A stretch of 64,000 nucleotides of DNA, taken from contig PMSN01000011.1 in assembly GCA_003167555.1 (NCBI GenBank), positions 186,001 through 250,000 on the forward strand, in the 5' to 3' direction. Below the pieces are notes generated by a model. It had not been told where the DNA came from. It worked only from the letters and a program-made list of their open reading frames with translations, and made no database searches. Both the position numbers and the translations under genes were made by a program. This DNA comes from Spartobacteria bacterium (lineage in GTDB: Bacteria > Verrucomicrobiota > Verrucomicrobiia > Chthoniobacterales > UBA10450). Shown in pieces: positions 1 through 8,600 of this stretch (within the stretch, counting starts at the first letter, position 1; each line of letters starts with the position of its first letter).

Positions 1-772
1 CCGCGAGCGTGTCGATGAAGTCGGCCTGGATCTTGTTCGTGTCCTGATACTCGTCGACGAGGATGAATTGGAACTGACGCCGGTAAAAATCCGCGATGTG
101 CTCGTGCTCTTTCAGCATCCGCAGCGTCTTCTCGAGGAGATCGTCGAAGTCCATTGAGTTCGTCGATTTCTTCTTCCGCTCGTAGCGCGCCTGCACATCC
201 TTGATCTGCTCGAGAAGCGGCAGGAAATACGGAAACTTTTCCGCGAGCAACGCATCGATGGGCGTCTCGGTGTTGACGACGAAGCTGAAAATTTCCGCGA
301 GGACGTCGCCCTTCGGGAACCGGATCTCCTTCGGGTTGATCCCGGCCGCCGCGACCACTGTGTCGATGAGGTCCTTTTGATCCTCGCGATCCATGATCGT
401 GAATCCGCTCGAATACCCGAGCGCGCTCCCGTGCCGGCGCAGCATCCGATTTCCGATCGAATGAAAGGTACCGCCCCACAGGCCACTCGCATCGACCGGC
501 AGAAGATTCGCGACGCGATCCAGCATCTGGCGCGCGGCTTTATTCGTGAAGGTGAGGAGCAGAATGTTTCGCGGGTCGATCCCGTTTTCGAGCAAATACG
601 CCACGCGATAAGTGAGCGTGCGCGTCTTGCCGCTCCCCGCGCCCGCGATGACAAGGAGCGGTCCCGGCGGCGCGGTCACCGCCGCGAGCTGCTGCTCATT
701 CAGCTCCGCCGCGTAATCGATATTGATCGCGGTCGCGTGGGGAGCGCGCTGGAGCGTGTATTCGCGGGACAT
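1..772 (-). CDS. UvrD/PcrA-type superfamily 1 DNA helicase, N-terminal part
   Basis: The gene is cut by the left window edge, so only about 257 N-terminal residues are visible. They show the SF1A helicase signature in order: a Q-motif-like segment LNEQQLAAV (residues 24-32), Walker A AGAGSGKT (43-50), motif Ia around LLLTFTNKAA, and the Walker B motif DEYQDTN near residue 240. Members of this family are 3'-5' ATP-dependent helicases of nucleotide excision and mismatch repair. Start is the ATG complementary to 770-772. The first 195 bp (578-772) recur upstream at 1472-1666, so the native promoter may have been separated from this copy. Whether it is PcrA, UvrD or Rep cannot be decided from the N-terminus. 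Confidence 0.93.
   Translation of the reverse strand, partial: MSREYTLQRAPHATAINIDYAAELNEQQLAAVTAPPGPLLVIAGAGSGKTRTLTYRVAYLLENGIDPRNILLLTFTNKAARQMLDRVANLLPVDASGLWGGTFHSIGNRMLRRHGSALGYSSGFTIMDREDQKDLIDTVVAAAGINPKEIRFPKGDVLAEIFSFVVNTETPIDALLAEKFPYFLPLLEQIKDVQARYERKKKSTNSMDFDDLLEKTLRMLKEHEHIADFYRRQFQFILVDEYQDTNKIQADFIDTLA
578..772. repeat. 195-bp direct repeat, copy A (5' end of helicase gene)
   Basis: This segment matches 1472-1666 at an offset of exactly 894 bp with three mismatches that I can count. The match ends at the ATG of the helicase gene. The 699 bp between the copies (773-1471) hold a lipoprotein gene of lower GC. Confidence 0.93.
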
Positions 773-903
773 GGGGCGTAACGCTCCGGTGTCGAGACGA
801 GCTCTTCAACGGGAATATGATCGGGCTCGCAGAATCTCTATTTGCCGATAACGCTCACGATGACTTCTCACTTCCGACCAGTGTGCTCGGGGGGATAGCT
901 TTT

Positions 904-1332
904 TCAGTAACGGGAGATTTCGTAGACTGCATTCCCACCGCTGCTCGTGAAACCGGCGCTTTGGAAAATGCGATAGACTTGTTTGGTATTTTGGGACACA
1001 TCGGCATTCATCTCCCAAAAACCAGAACGACCGAAATTGTAGGAAGGAGCGATGCCGAAGCGGTAGCGGCCCGGGGAAAGATAGAAACGGATCATCTCGT
1101 CGGGGGCAAGTTTCGCCATCGGCTGGCCATTAAGATGAAATGTCAGCAGCCCGTCGCCGCGCACTTGTTGCACAACGACGACTTCAATTTCGTCGACTGT
1201 GTGACGATGCAAGTGAGTTGCATCGATGATCTGCGCGGCTGAAACGCTCGAGGCTCGGATTACGATTGAGGGGCCTTGGCTGGTGGTGCAGCTGCTTACA
1301 GCTAGCCCTAAGATAATGAATAGCCGCTTCAT
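904..1332 (-). CDS. small lipoprotein of unknown function
   Basis: A 142-residue protein with a lipoprotein signal peptide: MKRLF, a hydrophobic core, and a lipobox-like LAVSSC with Cys at residue 15. The mature part is predicted to be mostly beta strand, with a segment like LAPDEMIRFYLSPGRYRFGI reminiscent of DUF2846-type lipoproteins, but I cannot assign a family. It lies between the two copies of the helicase 5' end, on the same strand. Its base composition, near 50% GC by eye, is lower than its neighbours, which suggests recent arrival. The lipobox and ordered codon pattern favour a real gene. Confidence 0.7.
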   Translation of the reverse strand: MKRLFIILGLAVSSCTTSQGPSIVIRASSVSAAQIIDATHLHRHTVDEIEVVVVQQVRGDGLLTFHLNGQPMAKLAPDEMIRFYLSPGRYRFGIAPSYNFGRSGFWEMNADVSQNTKQVYRIFQSAGFTSSGGNAVYEISRY

Positions 1333-1471
1333 GGGGGTGCAAGACTCGGAATCGGGCGAGTGTTACCTCCGGTGTTTAGCGAAGTCGAGTCGCAAAAACT
1401 TGGACAGCCCTTTTCAAGGGGCAACGTTGCTTAACCGCTAATAGATCGAGCCTACGACGCGAACGGAGGCG

Positions 1472-1666
1472 GATCCCGTTCTCGAGCAAATACGCCACGC
1501 GATAAGTGAGCGTGCGCGTCTTGCCGCTGCCCGCGCCCGCGATGACAAGGAGCGGTCCCGGCGGCGCGGTCACCGCCGCGAGCTGCTGCTCATTCAGCTC
1601 CGCCGCGCAATCGATATTGATCGCGGTCGCGTGGGGAGCGCGCTGGAGCGTGTATTCGCGGGACAT
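1472..1666 (-). pseudogene. duplicated 5' fragment of the UvrD/PcrA-type helicase gene
   Basis: This reads the first 65 or so residues of the helicase at 1-772, including the Walker A AGAGSGKT, with Tyr20 changed to Cys. It then departs into unrelated sequence and stops at 1376 after 96 codons. It lacks all later helicase motifs and cannot be functional. The two copies share the start codon as one boundary, so this may be the original 5' end left behind after an insertion that carried a replacement 5' end. A local duplication is the alternative. Confidence 0.88.
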
Positions 1667-1793
1667 CCGTTACCTGTAGCGGCGGTCGACGATCGTCGCA
1701 ATTTTCCAGGAAAAAGAATGGCTGCCCGAAGGCTGGGGCGGGTCTCAAGCCGTGGTGTTGCCTTTATGTCAAAATAGTAATACGCTCCTTCGG

Positions 1794-2048
1794 ATGAAGA
1801 CTCTCACTGTTAAAGTGACCGACGGTTTATTTTCTGAAATCGCCAGCGCCGCCAGGGCTCGCAATCTTCCGAAGTCTGAGATTGTCCGTGAACGGCTAAC
1901 GCACAAGGCGGCGGCAGCAAAACTGGTCAGGGGCTCGCTCTGGAGTCGCATGGACGACCTGGTCATTCACTCGGATTCGCTTCCCGCGGATCTTTCTTCG
2001 AACAAGGCGCATTTGCGAGGCTATGGCCAAAACCGTCCTCATCGATAG
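1794..2048 (+). CDS. VapB-type antitoxin (ribbon-helix-helix)
   Basis: An 84-residue protein starting at MKTLTVKVTDGLF. The N-terminal beta strand followed by two helices (SEIASAARARNLPKSEIVRERL) fits the CopG/Arc/MetJ ribbon-helix-helix fold used by VapB antitoxins to bind their own operator. The stop codon overlaps the downstream PIN-domain gene by 26 bp, the usual antitoxin-first arrangement with coupled translation. An upstream in-frame GTG at 1752 exists, but the fold begins at the ATG. The C-terminal tail would wrap the toxin. Autoregulation by the complex is expected from the family but no operator was identified. Confidence 0.82.
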   Translation: MKTLTVKVTDGLFSEIASAARARNLPKSEIVRERLTHKAAAAKLVRGSLWSRMDDLVIHSDSLPADLSSNKAHLRGYGQNRPHR

Positions 2049-2439
2049 CGGTGCGATTGTCGCCGCGCTCCGCCGGCGCGATCAACATCACGCCTGGACG
2101 CGCGCACACTTCGAGGCGGAGAGCGAGCCATTTGTCAGTTGTGAGGCGGTGATTTCTGAAAGTTTTTTTCTTTTGGACGGCGCGGTGGGAGGGAAGGAAG
2201 CGCTTTGTGGGTTGCTGGAACGCTCCATTATTGCAATCGATTTTTCCTTCACCGATCAACTGGCGGAAACGCTTCGCCTCCTCCGCCGCTATGACGACGC
2301 GCCCATGAGCTTTGCCGACGCCTGCCTGGTCCGAATGGCGGAGCAAATTCAAGGCGCGGTGGTTTTCACCACCGACAGCGACTTTCGCACCTATCGAAAG
2401 AACGGCCGGCAGATCATTCCGCTCATCATGCCGGAGTGA
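2023..2439 (+). CDS. VapC-type PIN-domain ribonuclease toxin
   Basis: A 138-residue PIN-domain protein. Acidic residues of the active site are visible: Asp in VLIDSGAIVA near the N-terminus, Glu in CEAVISESFFLL, Asp in SFADACLVRMAE, and Asp in VVFTTDSDFRTY near the C-terminus. VapC toxins are Mg2+-dependent RNases that cut tRNA or rRNA loops. It overlaps the VapB-like gene at 1794-2048, completing a type II toxin-antitoxin pair. The substrate cannot be inferred. The pair sits next to the duplicated helicase 5' end, in what looks like an accessory patch. Confidence 0.9.
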   Translation: MAKTVLIDSGAIVAALRRRDQHHAWTRAHFEAESEPFVSCEAVISESFFLLDGAVGGKEALCGLLERSIIAIDFSFTDQLAETLRLLRRYDDAPMSFADACLVRMAEQIQGAVVFTTDSDFRTYRKNGRQIIPLIMPE

Positions 2440-2508
2440 ATTGAGAGCGGACGCGCTTCCTCCTGATCGTGCCGGAGTGGAATTATCGTCGGCTCGACGA
2501 GCGACGCG

Positions 2509-3233
2509 TTAGGGCGTCGGAATGTTCGACGTGCCGCGGCGTTTTTGGCCGAGTTCTTCGAGCAGCTCGATCTGGATTTGCTGCAGTTCGAAGAGCCGGT
2601 TGTACTGGCGGCGCAGAAGGTGATCGAGTTTTTCGTGCAGGTGCCGGATCTCCAGCTCGGCCTTGAGATTGATCTTGTAATCGTTTTCGCCGCGCAACCG
2701 GTCGCGCGCTTCGCTCCGATTCTGGCTCATCATGATCACCGGCGCCTGCAGGGCGGCGAGCGCGGAGAGAACCAGATTCATCAAGATGTACGGGTAGGGC
2801 TCAAATGCTCGGGTCGCGAGGATGAAACTGTTGACGGCGATCCAGACGAGCAGGACCACGCCGAAGAAGATGATGAAGGTCCAATGCCGCCGAACGCGGC
2901 GATCGTATCCGAGAGCCGTTCACCGAAGGTCAATTTCTTCTCGAACTGTTTGCTGATGTCGCTCGAAAGAATCTCGTGTTGCTGCAAGCTCTCAATGACT
3001 TCGTTGTCCAGCGCGGACAACTCGCCGATTTCGTCCTCTAAAACTTCCTTCACGTAATCCCGGCGGAATTTTCCGAGATCGTCGAGGCAGATGAACCCTT
3101 TACCGTCCCACTGCGGCGCTTTCTTTTTGATGAAGTCGGAGAGGGACGGACGGATCACCTCGCCGATCGTGCCGTTCCGGGTTGATTTGGTTTGCCGGCA
3201 AATCTGACACTCCGCTGTCTCTGCCTTGCTCAT
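2509..3233 (-). pseudogene. DUF1003 membrane protein gene, frameshifted
   Basis: Two overlapping frames together make one DUF1003 protein. The N-terminal half (from 3233) has a Cys-rich start (CQICRQTK), then a cytoplasmic domain down to DTIAAFGG. The C-terminal half continues with the conserved membrane part (VVLLVWIAVNSFILAT, ILMNLVLSALAALQAPVIMM, SQNRSEARDR) and a coiled-coil tail. The reading frame is lost near 2881-2890; restoring one base gives FGG-x-WTFIIFFG, which is the family consensus. Either the gene has a recent single-base deletion or the assembly has an indel. The function of the family is unknown. Confidence 0.85.
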
Positions 3234-3281
3234 GGGAATGTAATAACGGACAACTGCGTCCGCTGTCGATTGCGCAGCGAG

Positions 3282-5660
3282 CTAACGCAAAATCACGGAG
3301 CGCGACGCGGAGCGACCGTGATCGTCCAGCGCGGTCAACTCGTAGACGCCGGGCGCCGGTTTCCAACAAAGCACCTCATGCGCGTCGCAGGCGCCGAGAA
3401 ATGTTTTGTCGGCAAACCAGTAGAGCTTTCGCACGCCGCTCTCGGTCTCGGCGCGAAGAGGAATTCCCGGCGTGTTGGCGGAGTTGCTCCGCGACAACGT
3501 CATTTCGTCCGCGGGCAGCGTGATCTTGGGTCCATGCCCGCTGCGCGAGAGGAGGTCGTTTCCGATCGTGGACAAAAATGGCGGCGGCAATTTTCTGGGA
3601 ACGCCGGCGCGGTCGAAGAGCGCGAGCAGATCGGATGGCCAGAACTCATACACCTCGCGTTTCAACGTCCGCGTGCCGTCGTCCTGGATGACGCGCAATC
3701 CGGTGGCCGCGTCCACCAGCACTTCGCGATGCACGTCGCACGTTGAGATCGGCGAGATGCCGGGAATGAACCAGCCTTCCGTGCGATGTGGGCAGGAGGG
3801 GCCGGGGAGTTGTCCCGAGACCGAACAGAACTCGACGCGTTTCAAATTCGATCCCGGCGGCGGCAGATGCGGCTCGGGGCGAGAGGGTGCGCTCGCGCGC
3901 AATGCGTCGATCATTTGAAACAGAAGCGGCGCCGCGGCGGTGCGGCCGATGAACGCGGCGTTTCTGCGTCCATCGAAGTTTCCGATCCAGACCGCCAGAA
4001 CATAATGATCGAAAACCGCGATCGACCAGGCGTCGCGGAACCCATGCGACGTGCCGGTCTTCCAAAATATTTGCGCATACCGAGACGAATCAGTATTCGT
4101 TAGGCCGGGCCGCGGAATTTGCCCGAGCATGTCGAGGGTGAGGAAGGCGGCTTCCGGACTGAGCAACCGCGTGCTGGCTGGGCGTGACGATTCGTGCAAG
4201 AAATGTCGCAACGGTTGCAGTTTTCCTCCGTTGGCGAGCGCGGCATACAGCCGGACCAAATCTTCCATCGTCACTTCGGCGCCGCCAAGCGGCAGTGAAA
4301 GTCCGTAATAGGATTCCAGATGCGGCAGCGAGACGCCCGCGCTCCGGAGAAATTCATAGAGCGTCGGGTGCGCCAGTTCGGAGGCGAGCGTGACTGCCGG
4401 GACGTTGCGGCTGCGTGCGAGCGCGTCGGCCGCGCGGATCGGGCCGAGAAATTCACGGTCGAAATTCTCCGGATTGTAATCGCCGAAGCTGTGCGGCGCG
4501 TCCTTCAACAAGGTGAGCGGATGAATCCGGCCCTGATCGAGCGCGAGCGCGTAGACGAGCGGCTTCAAGGTCGAACCCGGTGAACGCGGCCGTCGCGTTC
4601 CATCCACCTGGCCTTGGATTTCCGGCTTCGAAAAATCAGCGGAGCCGACGGAGGCGAGAACGTCCATCGTCCGGAAATCAATCAGCAACGCCGCCGCGTT
4701 TTCGATTCCGCGTTGCCGATTCCGCGCGATGTAATCGGCGACGCGGCGTTCCAGAATTCGCTGGAGCGATAAATCCAGAGTCGTGATCACATCTGGCCCG
4801 GCGGTCGTTGACGCCAGTACACTTTGGACAAAATGCGGGGCCGCCAACTCCGGGCGAGGCCGCGCGACCGCGCGGAAGGTTTGTCCCAAAAGTTCCCGCG
4901 AGTCGTGCACATTCGCGCGCGCATACCAGCGTTGTTGCGCGACGGTGAGCCTTTCGTTTTCCCGGCCGACGATGAGCGCGCGGCGCGTCGGGCTTTGCGG
5001 GATGACGCTCAGCGCGACCGCTTCCGGCCCGCTCAAGCGCGCGGCGGTCTTGCTGAAATAAATTTCACTCGCCGCGCCCGTCCCTTCGATGTTTCGGCCG
5101 TAAGGCGCGAGGTTCAGGTAGGCTTCGAGAATTTCGTTCTTCGAGAAATGGCGCTCGAGTTCGATCGCGTAAAGGATTTGCCGAAGCTTCCCGCTGAGCG
5201 TGCGCGTGTGGAGATGAAACCGCAATCGCGCCAACTGCATCGTGATGGTCGACGCGCCCGCGCGCGGATGGCCGGTGCTCACGAGGTTCCAGGCGGCGCG
5301 CAAGAGCGGCACCGGATTCACGCCAGGATGTTCCGCAAAATATTTGTCCTCGAATCGGACGGTGGCGTCGATGAGCGATGGAGAAATCTCCCGGAGCGGA
5401 GTCCAGACCCGGTATTTTTGGTCCCGCGTGAGCGTGACACGAAGGACGTTGCCGTTGCGATCGCGTACGCGCGTGGAGAAATCGATCCCGTCCAGCAAGG
5501 GTGGCTTTGGCAGTGCCAGCCAAACGGCAGCGAGCGCCATCGCGACAAATACAAAACGACGCAGCCACCCAATGAGCGGCGGCCTCCAGCCCGCCGATGA
5601 AGCGACGGCGGTTTGGAAACCGCCGCTCCTTGGAGGAGGTTTTGTGCGGGAGTTTTTCAC
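3282..5660 (-). CDS. pbpC: penicillin-binding protein 1C (bifunctional peptidoglycan synthase)
   Basis: A 792-residue class A PBP. Order: cytoplasmic tail, membrane anchor (about 33-50), GT51 glycosyltransferase with catalytic Glu104 in EDKYFAEHPG, transpeptidase with Ser363 in PGSTLKP and Lys534 in WKTGTSHGF, and a C-terminal BiPBP_C domain with the paired-Cys signature around FIPGISPISTCDVH. PBP1C polymerises glycan and is typically coupled with an alpha-2-macroglobulin, which is encoded 30 bp upstream here in the same direction. Residues about 11-29 are encoded by a dispersed repeat (5574-5630), so the true start may be further in or the tail may be a repeat-derived extension. Confidence 0.95.
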   Translation of the reverse strand: MKNSRTKPPPRSGGFQTAVASSAGWRPPLIGWLRRFVFVAMALAAVWLALPKPPLLDGIDFSTRVRDRNGNVLRVTLTRDQKYRVWTPLREISPSLIDATVRFEDKYFAEHPGVNPVPLLRAAWNLVSTGHPRAGASTITMQLARLRFHLHTRTLSGKLRQILYAIELERHFSKNEILEAYLNLAPYGRNIEGTGAASEIYFSKTAARLSGPEAVALSVIPQSPTRRALIVGRENERLTVAQQRWYARANVHDSRELLGQTFRAVARPRPELAAPHFVQSVLASTTAGPDVITTLDLSLQRILERRVADYIARNRQRGIENAAALLIDFRTMDVLASVGSADFSKPEIQGQVDGTRRPRSPGSTLKPLVYALALDQGRIHPLTLLKDAPHSFGDYNPENFDREFLGPIRAADALARSRNVPAVTLASELAHPTLYEFLRSAGVSLPHLESYYGLSLPLGGAEVTMEDLVRLYAALANGGKLQPLRHFLHESSRPASTRLLSPEAAFLTLDMLGQIPRPGLTNTDSSRYAQIFWKTGTSHGFRDAWSIAVFDHYVLAVWIGNFDGRRNAAFIGRTAAAPLLFQMIDALRASAPSRPEPHLPPPGSNLKRVEFCSVSGQLPGPSCPHRTEGWFIPGISPISTCDVHREVLVDAATGLRVIQDDGTRTLKREVYEFWPSDLLALFDRAGVPRKLPPPFLSTIGNDLLSRSGHGPKITLPADEMTLSRSNSANTPGIPLRAETESGVRKLYWFADKTFLGACDAHEVLCWKPAPGVYELTALDDHGRSASRSVILR
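5574..5630. repeat. short palindromic repeat within the pbpC 5' coding region
   Basis: GAGCGGCGG at 5574-5582 pairs with CCGCCGCTC at 5622-5630, with further complementarity inside (GGCGGTTT). It is in frame with pbpC and encodes the Gly/Ala/Trp-rich part of the cytoplasmic tail. Confidence 0.6.
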
Positions 5661-5690
5661 TTTCCGAAATCCGGTTTCCGGTCTCCGAAA

Positions 5691-8600
5691 TTATTTTGTC
5701 ACACTGATCTTTCCGCCCAGGCCGCGCGCTTTTACGTTGCGATCGTACATCGATTCGGCGAAGATCGGCGGCACGACAAACTGCCCGCGATTACACGATT
5801 TGATCTGGTAAGTGATTTCGAGGGTTTGCGTCGGCACCGTCGCGAAAAATACCGCGCGATCTTCCCGGACCTCGACGTAATCCACGCCGTTGATCGAGGA
5901 GATGCCGGGCGACAACGACGAGCTGACGATTTCGAAACCGCCGGGCAACAGATCGACAATCGCGACGTTCGTGATCGATTCAGGCCGCAGGCTGCGGACA
6001 CGCAGCCGCACCGTGATCACGTCGCCCAGTTGCGTGCTCGTGACGGTCTTGCCCGATTTGTCGAGCAGCTCGCGATAAACTTCGAGCCCGTCGGTTAGCG
6101 TCTTGGTTGAAACCTGGCGATCGAATCCGGCTTCGATCACCTGGAGGAATGCGCCGGGCGGATTGAGCGCCGTGGGACTGCGGAAACGAAGTGCGGCGGC
6201 ATCGGCGGAGAAGTTCGCGCGCTGAAGCAGTTTGGTTCCGCTCGTCAGGCGCTTCTCCTGTTTCGTTTTGTTAACCTCGTCGATCGACAGCTCCGGCGGA
6301 TGTTGCGCGACCGTTTGCGAATAAGACTTGAGCGCGAGCACGGCGTAGGCAGCCGAGAGCGTGTTGAACGTTCCGTCGCTGATCGGCTTCAAAATATTTT
6401 CAAACTCGGCCGCCGAAAGTTTCTTGAGACGCGCGGAAAATTCGCGTGCGAGCACGGTGAGATATTGGGCATCGGCGCCGAGCGGTTGGTAGAAATCGGT
6501 CAACCGCGACGGATCGTGTTGGCCGATCCGATACTGCGCGATCAATTTCCCGGCGTCGTCTTCCTTGCGCAGGATGTGGAGTGCGCCCGCCAGATAAACG
6601 CCGGTCAGGTCGGACGGCCATTCTTTCGCGAAATTCTTGTCGAGATAATCGCGCAGATTGAGAATGTAATTCGTCGTCACCACGCCTTCGCGGCTGAGTA
6701 GGTAGATGGCGTAGGCGACGGTGCGGGCCTCCTCGAGATTCGACGGCTCTTTCGCCACCATCGCCTGAAGGTTCCTCAATCCGCTCGCGAACATTTCCGC
6801 CGGCGGCGCGAACCCGGCCGCCTTCGCCTCGATCAGGAAGTGCATCGCATATACCGACATGAAGTCGATGCCCGCGCCTTTCTCCGGTCCCCAATAGCCA
6901 AAAGCGCCTTGATCGTTTTGGCGGCGGCGCAAAGTCGCAAACACGTTTTCGAGTTGGGCGCCCACTTCCTTCCGGTCCAAACCGAAATCCGCTTCGTTCG
7001 CGAGCATGAGGCGGGAAAACGCCGCGCTCGTGATCTGCTCGCTGCAACCGTGCGGAAATTCCTTCAGGTAAGCGTCGAGGCCGTGGGCGAGACCGAGCGG
7101 CAGCGCGGAGACGGAAGCGATAAGCTTGCGGAATTCGGGATACATGTCGCGCGTCACCGGCGCGTCCACGCTCTTTTGCGTGAAGCTGCTCGTGCGCACC
7201 TGCGTCATGAACGTCGTCGGCGGCCGGACGCTGAGCGTGGAGCGCAGGCGCGTTTCTTTTCCGCCGGCCGTCGCGATAAACGTAATCGTGCCGGAGCCGA
7301 GCTTGTCGTTCACGTGCACGGAGAACGTCGTGGTTTGCTCTCGCCCTTCCGCGATCTTCAAAGTTTGCGAAGCCGATTTCACGATCTGGACGTGCTCCGA
7401 ACTTTCAGCGCGGATCTGCACTTCCGCGTTTTCGCCGGAGCCTTCGACATTATTTGCAACCGTGACTCCGACTTCGAATTCGTCGCCCGGCGCGGCCAGC
7501 ACCGGCACGCTCGGCGTGATGACGAACGGTCCGCGGATCAACGCATTCTGTTCCGCCGCGCCGGTCGCATCATCAGCCACCGCCACAGCCATGACGGTGA
7601 GCGTGCCGCTGAAGTAATCGGGCACGTTGTAAATCACTTCGCGCGTTGTCGCGTCGGCCTCGATGATTCCCGACCAAAACACGACCGGCTTTTCCGTGAC
7701 GCGCTTGAACGGGTTCAATTGCTTCGCGTTGTCGCCATCGCCGCCGAAGGCTGAGACCGAGCGGAGAATGGAAAACTCCGGCATGATCAAGTCCATGATC
7801 TGCGCGGTCTCGACGCCGAGCGCGCATTTCCGGAAGAAGAAGCCGAGCGGATCGGGCAGCTTATAATCGCTCACTTGCAAAATGCCCTGGTCGACGGCGA
7901 AGACGGCGATCTTCGAGGGCCGATCCGTTTTGTAGCTGATGTGGAGCGGCTCGCCGGGTTTTGCGATCGTGGCCGTTTGCAGATCGACCTTCAGCCGGCG
8001 CTTCTCGATGTTCGCGGTGAACGGTACCACGCCGTAGCTGAGCGGACTGGTGAAGATTTCCTTCGAATCGAGCGCGCGAATCAGCGCGACGTTGATGTAG
8101 CCGCTGCCTTCGAATCCATCCGGCACCTTGATCCGTTGCACCGTGCTGGCCGCATCCGCCTTGAACCAGCGGACCGCGTAGACTTTGTCGCGCTCGATCG
8201 TGATCAGGCCGCTCCCGGCATACGGCGCGGTGATGCTGATCGCGATCTCTTCGCCGGAGTTGTATTGCGTCCGCTCGAGTTTCACCTGGAGCTCTGAGTT
8301 TTTGTCGAGCGCGCGTTTCACCGGGCCGCGGCCAACGACAGAAAAACGAATCCGGCTCACCTTGCGCTGCCCGCTGTCGCGCATCTCGATCACGTAATCG
8401 CCCGGGTCGCTCGTGGGGAGCTGATAACGCAATCCATCCGCGCTGATCGCGATCTTGTCTGATTTCGCGACGCGCTCCTTCAAGACCGACTCGTAGCCGT
8501 AGCTGCCATTTTCTTTTTTCGTGACGACCGAGACGTATTCCTGCGCGATCACGTCGAGCGTGACGTTCTCGAGCGCGATCCGTTTCAACTGCGGATCGAC

